DNA from: Certhia americana
Taxonomy: Eukaryota > Chordata > Aves > Passeriformes > Certhiidae
DNA: 64,000 bases
Direction of reading: 5' to 3'
Assembly (NCBI GenBank): GCA_018697195.1
Contig: JAGMWU010000036.1
Span: 1,222,786-1,286,785 of the forward strand
This document shows, piece after piece, positions 10,821 to 23,722 of the stretch. Under the pieces are notes generated by a model, which saw only the letters and a list, made by a program, of their open reading frames with translations, ran no database searches and was not told the DNA's origin. The number at the start of each line of letters is the position of its first letter. Position 1 is the stretch's first letter. A program made the position numbers and the translations under genes.

Positions 10821-13429
10821 ATCAACCCTCCTGGCAGGGCTGAGACTGGCTGGTGCCCCTTGTCTGCCCACCAAGCTCATGGGGTTTGGGGAGCCTTGCC
10901 CTGTGCATTTGGGGTGTGTCATGGCAAGAGGCCCCTCCTGGCAGCACTGGCAGCCCCAGGCTGTGCACCCTGCTTTGGGGACAGGTAACCAGAGGGTCAC
11001 ATCTGAGCTGTGGTGACACGGCAGCTTCTGAGTTCTCCTTGGCACTGGTGGCCCATCAATGTTTTTGGGATGTGCTGTTGTGCCCCTGCTGCCCACACAG
11101 GGAGCTGAGTGCCACCTCCTGCTCTCCCTGGTCTTGAGGACATCAGTGTGGCCACTCAGCCCAAGCTGCATGTGTTCCTGCCACAAATTCCCTGTGCATC
11201 CCCATGTCCCAGTGTCACTGACAGCCGTGCAGGGGGCTGGGGGTTCCCATGGCTGGCTCAAGCCTTTGTACAGCAGCAGCAGCACCTGTGGGATGCTCCC
11301 AGGGGCTCCATGTCCTGGAAGCACAGGAGAGGATGGGGGTGCTGAGGTGCCAGAGGACTGAGTGTGGCGCTAGGAAATGGGAGGAGAGCAGTGTTCTCTT
11401 CTTTTATTGCTCCCTGAGATTTGGGTGCATCCTTGGGTGCTCAAGCACATGCCGTAGGTCACAGTCTCTCCCTGAGCAGTGGATGGGGCATCAGCCCTGG
11501 GGAGATCCCTTCCATCATACTGGTGGGGTTCAGGGATCACCAGGAGTGCAGCAGCAAGGGGAGGTTGAACTTGCTGCTCCCTCACGTGTTTTCCTCCTGC
11601 AGACATTGATTTATAAAGGCTGCTTCATGCTGAGTAGGGAATTTGGGGGGATGGGGCATTCACTGCACAGCACTTTTCACCTGATTTCCTGTGTCAAGGC
11701 TGATGTCAGGTAATGCCTCAGTCACCCTGTAAACTAAATTTTGGAAGTGTGGAACTTTTGTGAGGCTCAGACAGCAAACCCTAAATCCCGCAAAGCTATT
11801 AGAGGTTGGTTGTGAATCCTTTGCATCCTCAGAAGGTGCAGGGATGCTCTCTTTTGGCAGAGGATGCAACTGGAGGATCCTTCCAGAGTCCCCAAGATGC
11901 ATCCATGGGAAGAGTACTGGGGGGTTTGGGGTGCCAGGGAGAGGGTGCAGACACAGCCTGGCTCAAGGCTGTGTTGTCACAGCAGGAGCTGCAGGTGCTG
12001 CGTGTGTCTCTGGACACAGGCAATGTCAGCATCTGTGGTGTCATGTCAGTGTCCTGTGCTGGCAGCCCCCCGTGGTGCTGGTGGTGCCAAGGGGACAGGG
12101 TGCTCTGTGCTCACTGACCCCCAGCCTGTTCCAGGGCAGGCAGTGCCAGGGGCTCTGTGCCTCAGTCCAGCTGGCAGCCTCTGGGGAAGAGCAATGTCTC
12201 TTCCCTGGCACAGATGTGGCTTTTACCCACAGTGAGAAAAGGCAGTGAAAGAGGGACCTTGCACATTGGCCCTGGTCTGTCCATCCCTACCTCAGCTCCT
12301 ACCCATAGGACACTCCTGATGGCCTGTTCTTGCTGTCCTGTGTCTGTGCTGTTGGAGGTGGCCCCAGCCATGCTGAGGGATGCAGAGGAGCCACAGGTTC
12401 ATGGCTACATCTGCTACCTCTGCTGCTGCCTTATGCTCAAAGCTTGTTCAGGGTGGGGGGTCCATTGCTGCACCTCCACAAAGCACTTGAGATGCAGAAA
12501 AGGGAGATTCCAGTGTAAACCACCTGTATTTTGGCCTGCAGAGCTCTCAGCACTGGTCCTGCCCTCCCTGATGCTCATTCTGCTGTCCTGTATCCTGGCT
12601 AATGCCCTGTCCATCTCTCTAGTTTGACTCCTGCCAGTGTGTTGGCTGAATTTCTGGGTGACTGCTGTGGCTTTCACAGAGCTGTTGGGCTGTTTCTGCT
12701 CCCAGGATTTGGTAATCATTCCTGGGGGACCAGGATGGATTCTGCAGCAGTGCCTGTAGAGCCACCATGGCCTCCCTGCAGGGTGCACTTGGTGCTTTAG
12801 GATCCCCCTGGTCCAGGAAGGGTTTGCTGAGCAGCTGGATGGGTCCTCATCATTTGGCAGCAAGGCCTTGAGGTACTGGGACTTCATCCCAGAGCTCTCC
12901 AGAGCCCCAGCTGCCCCAGTTTTATGATGGAGGTGGGGTTGAACCAAGACCCCCAAGCTCCTTTCTAACCAGCCCTGTGGGATGCTGCAAAATCCTTCCC
13001 CATCCTGGGAGTGCCCTTGCCCCTGCTTGGTGCACAGCACAAGGTGTTGGAAGGGGAGAGGCGACCTCTTGTTCCAGGGCTGTCATTGCCCCATGGGTCT
13101 GTAGGGCTCTGCTGACCACACCATGTTGCTGCTGGAGAGCAGATGGCTGTCTTGGGGCTGGTGTTACCATCAGGAAACAACTCCAGAATTGCTGTCCTGG
13201 TGCCACAAGCTCGCAGCTCCTGGATGGGGCAGGGTGAGCAGGTGCCAGGGCAGAGGTGTGCCACACAGAGGTGTGTCTGTGTCTCTGGGCATCTCCTGAG
13301 TACTGCAGGTCCCTGGAGCTGCCATGGCTGCTCCTCCATCCTGGCTGTGCCCTTGTTTTGGTTGGGGTGTCTGTGTTTGCTGCCTTCACATTTGAGCACC
13401 CCCATGGACTCGCCTTTCCACAGCTCTGG
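10821..13429. other. GC-rich intronic sequence, nothing recognised
   Basis: No CR1 or other repeat is visible. Many overlapping ORFs on both strands reflect the GC-rich composition. A short (CAG)n-like run lies near 11271-11284. Confidence 0.5.
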
Positions 13430-13830
13430 TTGTGTTTGATTTTGATGTATTTAGAATTTCTTTTTTCCCCCTCCTTTCTGTCTCCTGGCAGTCAATTTTT
13501 TCATTGATACATCCTTTTGCAACTGTCTGCATCTTAGAGCTGCTAATTCGTTGCTGCCAACTTCCCCTGGGTTTAATTTATACAATATGTTTATTTTTAC
13601 TGCAATTTTTTCCTTTTATTCTAAGCCAAGATAATTTTGAACTCAAGACGCCTTCTTTTATGATCGTAGATTCATGAGATTTTGGCAAAGCCACCATAAG
13701 CCGTAATTACTCTTCATTGTTTTTGTTTACATTTCCCCCCCGATCAATTTTTGCTAATAATCCCTTTCAACTTGTGGAAATTGCCCTTTTTCCACCTCCG
13801 GGTGTGTTTCTTTTTGATGTATGTAAAAAT
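13430..13830. other. AT-rich repeat-free block, candidate conserved element
   Basis: A sharp change from GC-rich flanks to AT-rich sequence with motifs such as gagctgctaattcgttgctg, cataagccgtaattactc and gctaataatccc. There is no coding signal. Regulatory function is inference only. Confidence 0.3.
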
Positions 13831-16800
13831 CCCTTCCCACAGCCGTGGAACGGGGTTGGGGCTGTCTGTACCTGTGTAAGTGCTCATCCTCTGCTCACGG
13901 GTGAGCTTTGCTCACATCCAGCATTCTGAGGCTCCACATGCCTTGGGGTCCCCAGGACCCAATCCCAGTGGCAGCCTGGACCCTGATGTGTTCTCTCCCC
14001 CAGCTCTAAGAGCTGCACAAGCTGCTGTCACCTTGTCCAGGCCGCCTGCAGAGCTGTAGGTACATCCCAGAGAGGACATTCCCCACTCCTGTACCAGTCC
14101 CTGATCCCCCAATTCTTTGCTGCAGCCCCTCTGGGTGATGGCAGAGGGACTTCTCTCTGCTTGTGGTCCCACAGACCATCTCCTGCCTGCTCCAGGGATG
14201 CTTTTTTCCAGTGGAAGGCAGCTGCTTGGTGAACAACACTAGGATGGATGGATGGATTGACAGGGAGGGAAGGAGGGAGCACATCTCTTGCCCAAATGGG
14301 ACCACCAGCACAGTTGCATGCACCAGTAGAGCATCCCTCAATTCAACCCCACTGCTTTTGAGGGTGAATGAGTGTGTAAGAGGAGAGGAGGGAAGCCTTC
14401 TTCATGGTGAGGTGTTGGGATTTTCCCAAGAAAGGAAACATATTTGCTTCTCGCTAAAAATTCCCACCACCCACACCTGCTGGCTCCTTTGGTGCTTTCT
14501 CTTTCATGGTGGGATTGGAGTGGATGCAGGGTTTGCATTCCTGGCAAACCCCTGGAGATAGAAAAGGATGGCAGTGGGGAGATGCTTTGGCCTTGGGAGG
14601 GACTGGAGGGAAGCCAAGCTCCTTGAAGAAGTTTTGGGCTTTCCTACATCTGTCCTGGAGAGAAGCTTCCTCCAGCCAGGAGCCTGAGCTGAAGCCCCCT
14701 GCTGCCTAGAGGAGTCCTCCCATGCTTGACAAAAACAAGGCAGCAGCTCCTCCCAAGCCATTCCTGCTTGGAACTGCGAACTAGAAGCACATTTCCAGCA
14801 TGTCAGTAACAACAGGCAAAAGTAGGAATGTCAGGTAGATCTGCAGAGCCAACGTGTGTGCAGGAGGGCGTCATTGCTCACCCCATGCTCGGGTTTGTGA
14901 GGGGTGCACAAGGGTGCCTGGCTCTGCATGGCACCAACAGTGCCAGAGGAGCAGGAGGATCCACAGGCTCTGGTGTTTGGGTGCCCAGGTTAATGTGGCA
15001 CAAGCCCAGAGGTGTTTGATGCTTGTTGTTCACTGGGGGACCCTAATCCTGGATCCCTGGTGCAGCTGTAATCTGGTGCCTGCAGCACTGCCTGTCCATG
15101 CCTGTCCCTGCCTGTCCCTGCCCTGCCATCACCTCCCCACAACCATCCTGAGCTTTGACATGCACTTCTTGGAGTCAGGGATAGTTGGAGCAGCTGGATG
15201 AGCTGCAGGCAGGGGCTGGCTCTGGGCTGGGGGACAGAAGTGCTGGCAGCAGATTTGGGCATGGCTCTGCTCTGGGCAGTGACCCTGCCGCTCTGCAGAG
15301 ACCTGGTCGCAGAGGAAGTTGCCCAGGTCAATCTGAGAGGCTTGGCTGCACCAGGGACTCATCCTGCTCTTTAATTCTTTTTCACTGGCCCCTGGTCCTG
15401 CTTCCCCCCACTGGTGGCTCTGGGTGGCCCGAGCAGGGCCGTGGGGCACAGCTGTGTGTCATTGCAGGGCGGTGGGGCTTTTGCTGCAGCTTTGGCTGCT
15501 TGGAGATAACATCGTTCCCTGTAAATGTTATTATCCTGTATGTGTTCGGGCCAGGGAGAGAGGGGGGTCACCATCTGTGTTTTCCAATAAAAGCAAATTA
15601 AAATTGAAGCCCATTAAGGGTAGCTCAGTTGGGATTCTGAGCAGGACTCTGGAGCCTGCTGGGAACGAGCTGCTTGCAGCCCGTGCCACCAAGCAGGGTG
15701 ACAAAATCTCATTTAGAGCCAGCAGCAGCGCTGGCTGTGCTCACTGTTCCCACATTGGGCGGGGGTGGCCCCAAGGGGAGGAGGGACAGAGCTGGCCACA
15801 GAGCCATGCCCTGGGCTCGTGTCACCTCTCCTGGTCCTGTCCATGCTCATCACATCAGGTGATGGGGAGGGGTTAGTGAGGATAGGGATGGTGTTGTCCA
15901 AGAGCCAAGTGTGTGCTCCTTACCCAGTGATGCTCTGCAGCCTTCAGGCTTCCTGCTGCATCCCAGATCTCCTAAGGTCACCTTGCCCCTTTGCCTGGTG
16001 ACACAGGACGGTGGGTCTGGGAATACAGGATGCTATCTCTAGGATACAGGAGAGTGGCTGTGGGTATCAAAGGGGACTGGGCAGTGCTGCCCTGCACCCT
16101 GGGTATTGCACCTTGTACCAGTGGCTGCAGGGCCCGGTGGTGGGAGCAGATTATTTTGTTGTACAGCAGCTTTTTGGCAGGATACTGCAGCCAGGAGCTG
16201 CAGCTGCTCCTGCACATCAGTGGCAGAGGTTCTGTGTTTGGGTACCAGTGGTGACACCAGTGTCCATCCCCCATGGGGTGGCTGTGCCAGGGCAGTTCCT
16301 GGTGGAGGCTGCTGGTTCCTTTGGGGCTGGGGCACCTCTAGAAGGAGCGTCTGGGCATGGGACTCCAGCTTCCCAGAGCACCCCTCTGTCCATCCCCAAG
16401 AGATGAATAGAGACCTGGAGCCTCTCAGGAGTCTCATGCCCCTGTTCCATTCTCTTGGAAAAAGGCTAAGTGGGGAATTTAGTCTCTGCTGGACCTGGAT
16501 GAGACTAGATACAACAGACCCTGGGACTCTGTCCCTCAGGGTATCTCACAGTCAAAGGGGTTAGTGCCACCCCAGAGAGCCATCAGCAGTGACAGTAGCA
16601 GTGGCTGTAAAATGCCTGCATCTGTGTCTCCTCTGTGTGGCTCCTGCATTCCCAGCAGCAGCAGGAGGGCCTCTGCTTGCTGGCATTTGGCATCTTCATT
16701 GTCTCTTCCCAGCAGTTTTCCCCTGCCTGAATGCAGACTACCTGCAAATCCCAGCTCCTTTCAGATCAGATGCTGCCAGTGGGTTCCTGATGCTGCTGGA

Positions 16801-19800
16801 GCAATTTCCCAAAGAGCTCTGGTGGGGTTATCCTGTTTCTGCTGGCCTCTGGAGCAGCTGGTGTGGGGAAACTGTGACAGACAGGATGCATCCGCAGCCA
16901 TGAGTGGGATAATGTGGGAGCTGGATGGAGAGTGGTCCTGCCTCACATCCAGCCTCACCTGCTTCTTCAGCAGGGGCTGAGAGGTCACAAAATCAGAATT
17001 CCATGCTGATACCTGGAGCTCTCATTCCAGCCAGGCAGGTGAGGGACAATCCAGGATAGGCTGAGGGTCAGCTGAGTGCTTGGAAAGCAGGACACTTGCT
17101 GGGGTGACTGCAGGACCTGTTGAGTTTGGCTTCTCCTTGTTTTGAGCTTTCCAGCAGTGGAGCAGTCAGCACCCTGCAAGGCAGTGCTTGCACAGCCAGG
17201 CCTTCACAGGGGATGAGGAGCTGGGAAGAGAGTCTGGAAGCTGCTGAATTTGGGCTGTGGCCATTTTCAGCCCTGGTTCCTGGCTCACCTATTGGCATTG
17301 CCATGGTCCCCATGGCCAGGAGCAGCTCTGCTTCAAGCACATCTTTCCATACTTTCTGATTTAGCAAGGCTGGGAGCCAAAGCCCAGTGATTTCTTTCTG
17401 CATAGCAATGGCCTTGGGTTTGATCCCCTTAGGATGGTCCAGACAAGGTGTGAGCAATCAGAGTAAGGGAAGGATTTTGGTGGGAATGGGAAGGCATAGC
17501 CCAGCTCATGACATTTACCTCGTGGAAATGCAGGGGGAGTTTCACCTGGGACAGCTGAAATGCTGTGCCAAGGGCAGGGCATTGGGCCCATCCCCTTGTT
17601 TGATGTCAGTCCTGACCCTGAGTGTCACAAGCAGCTGAGCACCTCCCACTAGCTGGGTGAGAGTGACCCAGCAGGTTCTGCTGAGCCCCACCAGCTTTCA
17701 TCCCCTGCTCCCCTGCTGGCTCTGGGGCTGGCTCCTGTGTCACAGGGCTAGCAGGAGCCATCACTGATGTCCTAGGGAACTGAGGAGCCAGGAAGGCTCC
17801 ATGGCTCCCCCAAAGCAGGGACATCTTTCCCCTGCCAGTGCTGTGTGGTGTCTCTGGGCTCAGCTCTCCCTGCTCCATGGTCTCTCAGCCTGGATCTTGC
17901 TTGATGGGTCAGAGACACTCTGTGTGATGGAGATGATGGACATCATACTAATTCTTAGGTCTCTGAGTCTGGCTGGACCTAATTTTTCAGGGAAAGGTGT
18001 TGAATGACCAGGTTCCTGAGTGCTGGGTTCACTGCCGTGACCAGCTGTGGCTGTCCTCGGGGTAGCCCTTGGGGCTCTGGGAGCGGGGTCCCCATCCCAG
18101 CTCGGTCAACCTCCTCTTTTTGCTCCCTATCAATCACTGTCCCTCTTGGAGTTGAAGTGGATCCCTGAGTGAAGTATCCCCAGTATCCTGTAGCAGCCAG
18201 CTCACAATGCAGCGAGCTGTTCCTGCGCCAGCGGCTCGGCCGGGGGGGGATTGGGTTTCAGCTTGTTCCGCTGGCCCCCAGCCAGGCAAAGCAAAGCTCA
18301 GGGCTGCAGGGAAGGGCCACTGGGTTTGCTCAGCCCCTCTCAGCTCGTGCTGGCAAAAATATCATAATCAGGCTCCAGTAAAGCACAGGAGGCAGAGAGG
18401 GGCCTTTCAGCTTGGGGAAGGGTAAAGGGTAAAACCCTCTGTGGGGAGGGCTCCTCGGGCAGGGACAGACAGGTTTGTCATTAGCTACCCCCCTGCCCCA
18501 GGCTGAGGTGGCTGTGCCTGAGGCCAGGATGGGTACATGGTTCCAGGAGCACATGTTCCTGCATGGAAGAGTTCATCTTGACCTGTGGTGTCTCCAGTGC
18601 AGATCCTTGCTCCACCTGGCTGGGCTCTGACACTGTGTGTCCCTCCAGCCTGGAGCTGAAGAGGTGTTTTAGGTGGGCTTCCAGGTCATGGTGACAAGGA
18701 ATGATCTCCCACTGTCTCTGCCTTAGGGTGACTTTGCTTCCAGCCCATCAGAGTGGGCTGGAAGCTTCTTGCCTGCTTTGCACATCCAGCACTAGCCACT
18801 GCTGATGTGGTTGTGGGTCCATGAGAAGCTTGCTCCCTGTGTTGATAAAACTGGACCAGGATTAAAATCCTGGCAAGTGTCCTACCCTGAGAGAGGAGCT
18901 GGCATGAGGAGTGAAAGGGGAAGGGAAAAAGTTGTGGGTGGAAAAATGAGGGTGGAGGCTCCAGCTATCTGTGGGGCTATTTATTTGTCCAGCTGTTTCT
19001 TTATCTGGATGAGCTTGGAGCCTGTGCATGTGAAGCATTTGCCAGGACTTCTGCGAAACTCAGGTCCAGATGCTCTAAATTGGTCTGAATTGGCAAAACT
19101 CCACTTAAGTTATTTTTCTGGACGGAGAGAAGTGTGTCTGCAACACGCACAGCTCCTCTCTTAATCCCTTTCACCTCCAGCCTCTGCCACTGTCCCTTGG
19201 TTCTGCCACTCTCCATCCCCACTCATGGGCAGCCTCTCCTGCCACCACCAAGTCCCAGCATGATCCCAGACTTGTCCTCCCCTCCCTGTTCTGTCCACCA
19301 GTCTTATTCCTGATCTGGCCAGATGGGAAAAGCTGGTGCAGCTGAGAACCCCACACTCATCTCACTTGTGGCTGAGCAGCCAGAAGATCACATGGAAGCA
19401 CAGGAACCCCCAGCTGGGTTTTGTCACAGCAGATCTTCTGCGTGATGCTGCCTTAGCATGGCTTTGAGCATCTGGAAGTTTTGGTGTGTGGGTGATGATG
19501 GGACTGGAGTTGCCAAGTGTCCCTCCAGAGCCATGGGGTGCCCTCAGAGAAGGCAGAAGTGCTGGGGACAGGCCCCAGTGCTGGCAGGAAGCTGCTAAGA
19601 GAAAACATCTTCAAAGCAAAGAGGATGGTCACTGGTGTTGGAGTGTCCTATGGGGAGCAGTGCAGTTCCCGGTGGGAAGTGGGCCAGAGTTGTGTCTGCT
19701 GGTTTGGAGCAGCTGCAGATTTATTTATAATGCTGTGGGCAGCATGTGAAGCTGCAGATAAACATGTGGGAGGGGAGAACAGAAGCAGCAACATTGAGAA

Positions 19801-20384
19801 GATGCTGCTGTGGAGGGAGTGCTGCACTGAGCTGCAGCTATCGCAGCCACCAGAGGTGGGCCAGGGGCCAAGCTTCTCCCCCTGCCACTGCCACATGGCT
19901 TTGCTCCATGTCATGGGTGCCATGGGGACCTTTATGGGGCTGCCAAGGCTTCAGTCTCTCAGCCTGTTATCTGGTGCTGCCAAACCAGCTGGATGGCACC
20001 GTGAAAGGGGCTGTGACAGGGAGTGAAGTTGCAAAGGTGGTGTTCAAGACATCAACACTTGGGCTTATTCCTATCCTGGAACTGGTCTGTGGGTTTTTTC
20101 CCCAGCACAGGAGCTGGTCCTGTTGTGTGCCCGTGTTCCTGTGTGAGCATGGGGCAGCCCCACATAGGACCAGGAAAGCTGCTGTGACCGTGACAGCCCA
20201 CCATGGGTCACCAAGGGCACAGAATTATCAGGGGCAGAGTGGAAACTCCAGGTGGAGGAGATGCCTCAGGAGTATGATGGGTTCCAATGCCTTGGGGATT
20301 ATCATACTTCGTGTGGAGCTAACACCTGTGGCAGAACTTTGTCCAAATGACAGGGCCTGGAATCACCTGTCACTCAGAAGTGTC
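13831..20384. other. GC-rich CR1-free intronic stretch
   Basis: About 6.5 kb with no recognised repeat family. Noted inside it: a short GGAT/GGGA-rich run (14243-14277), a perfect 12-bp-stem hairpin (18736-18765), and aataaaagcaaattaaaatt plus ttaagggtagctcag near 15586-15636. None of these defines a gene. Confidence 0.5.
18736..18765. other. Perfect inverted repeat (12-bp stem, 6-nt loop)
   Basis: gcttccagccca at 18736-18747 pairs perfectly with tgggctggaagc at 18754-18765 around a tcagag loop. It is shorter than a typical microRNA precursor stem and is not followed by a T run. Confidence 0.8.
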
Positions 20385-20574
20385 CATGAGCATCTGGAAC
20401 AGGTTGCCCAGAGAGATTGCCCAGACTCCCCATCCCTGGAAGTGTTCAAGGCCAGGCTGGACAGGGCTTGGAGCAGCCTGGGGTAGTGGAAAGTGTCCCT
20501 GCCCATGGCAGGGGTGGAATGAGATAAACTTTAAGGTCCTTTTCAAAGCAAACTGCTCTGGGATTCTGTGATTG
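20385..20574 (+). mobile_element. CR1 LINE 3' fragment
   Basis: It contains catctggaacaggttgccca, catccctggaagtgttcaag, ggacagggcttggagcagcc, gtgtccctgcccatggcagg and an end of actgctctgggattctgtga. It directly abuts the longer CR1 copy that follows. Confidence 0.93.
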
Positions 20575-20584
20575 ATGCAAGATC

Positions 20585-22036
20585 CTCAAAGAGCTGCTGA
20601 TGTCATTACAAAGCCTCTCTGGGTGATTTTTGAGCAGTCTTAGGATTTCAGAGAGGTCCCAGCTGACTGGAAGTCAGCAAACGTTGTCCTAATTTTCAAG
20701 AAGGGCAAGGAGGAGGACCCTAGAAACTATAGGCCTGTCAGTCTCACTTCTTTTCTTGGTAAAATCAATGGAGAGCATTATTATAAGGAGTTTTGAAAAA
20801 CACATGGAGGACACCACAGTCACTAGTCACGACCAGAATGGTTTCATGAGGGGAAATCCTGCTTATCAAACATGATTTCCTTCTATGACAGGGTAAACTC
20901 ACCTGGTTGATCAGGGGAAGCCAGGAGATGGAATCTTTTTTTGATTTCAGCAAAGGTTTTGATGCTGTCTTTCACAGGATCCTTATGGACAAACTGTCCA
21001 GCCCCAAGCTGGATAAACACATCATGTAATGGGTGAGAAACTGGCTCACAGCTTAAGCACAACAGGTGACAGTGACTGGGGTGACATCAGAATGGTGACC
21101 TGTCACTGCAGGGCTCCTTCATTGCCCTGTGCTCTTCAGCATCCATTGACTTGGAGACAGGACTGGAATATGAGGGAAGTTCACAGAAGATACAAAACTG
21201 TGAGGAAGGAGTTGTTGCCTCCCTCAGAGGCAGGGAGACTGCAGAGAGACCTTGACAAAATAGAGGACTGGGCCATCACCAACCATGTGAAGTTCAACAA
21301 GGGAAAGTGCCAGATTCTTTACTGGGGATGGGGCAGCCCTGGGTGTGTGGGTGGAGTGGGGAACAAGAGGCTGGAGAGCAGCTGCAGGAAGGGACCTGGG
21401 GTGCTGGTCAATGGCCAGTTGGGTCTGAGTCAGCAGTGCCCTGGCAGCCAGGAGGGTCACCTGTGTCCTGGAGGACATTGCTGGGGAAATTGTCCTGCTG
21501 TGCTCTGCAGTGGGGCAGCCTCACCTTGAGTCCTGGGGCAGATTTGGGCACCACAATATGAAAAAGACATGAATCCATTAGAGAACATCCAATCTGAAGG
21601 AGGCCATGAGGATGGGGAAGGGTCTGGAGGGAAAGCCATATGAGGAGTGAATGAGGTCACTTGGTCTGTTCAGCCTGGAGGAAACTAGAAGAGACCTCAT
21701 TGTACTCTACAACATCCTCCTGAAGGGCAAAAGAGGACCAGGTACCAATCTCTGCACTCTGGTGAGCGGTGAGAGGAGTTGGGGAAATGGCTGGACCTAA
21801 GTCAGAGGAGGTTTAGGTTGGATATTAGAAAAAGGATTTCCACCCAGAGGTTGGTTGGACACTGAACAGAGCAGTGACCAGGGCAGTGGTCAGCAGCCTG
21901 TCAGAGTCCAAAGGAACATTTCAACAATGCTCTCAAGCACAGGCTGGAGTTGTTGGGGTTTCCTGTGCAGGGCCAGGAGTTGAACTCAGTGATCCTTGTG
22001 GGTCCCTTCCAGCTCAGCCTGTTCTATAATTCTAGG
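20585..22036 (+). mobile_element. CR1 LINE with decayed reverse transcriptase
   Basis: This is the longest CR1 copy here (about 1.45 kb), 5'-truncated within ORF2. Recognisable reverse-transcriptase pieces, in shifting frames, are NYRPVSLTS (20725-20751), DFSKGFDAVFHRILMDKL (about 20942-20995), KFTEDTKL at 21177-21200 where active CR1 has F-A-D-D, then DWAITNHVKFNKGKCQ and GVLVNGQLGLSQQC. Frameshifts, stops and the altered active site show it is dead. The untranslated tail follows (aggtttaggttggatattag, ggtcccttccagctcagcct, ctataattct). Confidence 0.95.
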
Positions 22037-22168
22037 TTGGATGGGGCCTGGAGCAACCTGGGACAGTGGAAGGTGTCCCTGCCCATGGCAGGAGGTGGAA
22101 CTGGATGAGCTTTAAGGTCCCTCCCAAACCAAACCATTGTGTGGTTTTATGATTCTGATTCACATCCA
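22033..22168 (+). mobile_element. CR1 LINE 3' stub
   Basis: It starts abruptly with aggttggatggggcctggag, continues with gtgtccctgcccatggcagg and gagctttaaggtccctccca, and ends with gtggttttatgattctgatt. It is joined end to end with the previous copy. Confidence 0.92.
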
Positions 22169-23589
22169 CTTGTGCTAACCCTGCAGGGTCACTATGCTTC
22201 ACAGGGACTAGTTATTCCCAATTTTCTATAATTCAGGCACCCTCTGCTCAGTGTAACCCCATCTCCAAAAGGATTTCAGCCTGGGCAACAACTTGGTGCA
22301 CAAACTGCCCCAGAAGGGGCACATTGGATGGGGACCACAGCCCTGGGACCCCCTGCACAAGGAAAGGTGATAAACAGGAGCCTCAAAGACAGGAACCTGG
22401 TTTAGGGAGGAAGAAGAAGGAAGCTGAGCTAATTTAGCTGTCTTGGAGATGGATCATTTGCCACCCATGAGCACCACAAGAGGGAAAGGTTTTGGACTGC
22501 AGAGTCTTTGTAGAAGGAAAAGGAAATCCAATAGCTGGCAGCTGAATGGTGTAAATCCACACTAAAATTAATGGAATATCTGGTGGGTTTTATGGGAAGA
22601 TAATTTGCCATTGGAAAAACTTGCCTAAAACCTGCAGATTTCTTCTCCTCCTTGTTCCTGGGCCAGCCAGAATGGATGCAGAGCTCCAAGGGGATCCTTC
22701 AGCTGAGGATAAGGGAGTGGGGGTAGTGATGTACCAAGCATAACATTTCCACTGCACCAAGGCTTCATTAAATAAAAGGCTTTTAAAAATGCAAAATGCT
22801 TCAAAATATGAAGTTTATTTGGGGAATTATTTGTAATGACTTAGAATATATCTTCTTTTCCATTTTAGTCACTGCTATTAATGTACTTACTCTGCACCAC
22901 TGTCAGTGATAGTTAAGATAAAGTAACAAATTCAGGGGCGTTTTAAAGCTTCTTGCTTAGCACTGGGTGAAAAATTTTGTTTTCCTTTCAGATCCACTGC
23001 CTCTGGTGTTTTAATGAAAAAGCTAGATCCTCTGATAATGTAAACGCTATTATTGACCTGTGTAAACAAATATTCAGTGTAAAAAGAAATTTCGTCAATC
23101 TGACCCACAACATTTCGGGATTAGCTGTTTTCTAGAACTCTTCCTAGTGGGAAAAATTGAAAAGAAGTATTTTTTTTCTTTTTACTCTTGGAATAAAACC
23201 AAATTTCGAAATCCTGGTTTCCTGTGAACTGGAAACCGCTGGCTTGAACCAGGAGTAATGAACAAGCCACAGTCTGAGGAGGATTTACTGCCAGGAGTAG
23301 GTGCAGGGAGCACAGCACTGCCGAGGCACTTTTTGGGGTGCCAGTGGGGAAGGGGAGGGCACATGCGCTGAGCAGTTGTCACCTCTGCATCCAGGCCTGT
23401 CTCTTCAGTGATGGATCAGCTCAAGGCTGAGCTTTTCTTCCTTTGTTTTTGTTCAATAGAATGAAAGTGGAGAAGGTGGAGATGCTTTTGGGAGGTTTGT
23501 GGCAGAATGCTTGTTTTTCTGGTGGGGAGCAGGGCAGCAGAAGGACACGGCTGCATCCTGTAACTCTCTGTTCCAATGCTGGGATTACC
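22169..23589. other. Intronic gap with AT-rich block 22740-23200
   Basis: 22740-23200 is AT-rich and repeat-free (cttcattaaataaaaggc, ctgctattaatgtacttac, tgtaaacgctattattgacc), a candidate conserved non-coding element. The rest is unremarkable. Confidence 0.35.
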
Positions 23590-23722
23590 CTTGGCAGTGT
23601 CCAAAGCCAGGCTGGATGGGGCTTGGAGCAACCTAGAACAGTGGAAGGTGTCCTTACCCATGGCAGGAGGGTAGGACTGGATGGTCTTGAAGGTCCCTCC
23701 CAAGCCCAACCATTCTGGGACT
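23590..23722 (+). mobile_element. CR1 LINE 3' stub
   Basis: It contains cagtgtccaaagccaggctg, gatggggcttggagcaacct, tacccatggcaggagggtag and ccaagcccaaccattctggg. Confidence 0.93.

Noticed and set aside
19746..20486. 246-codon ORF
   Set aside because: Its end runs into a CR1 stub, and the rest has no recognisable domain or splice context.
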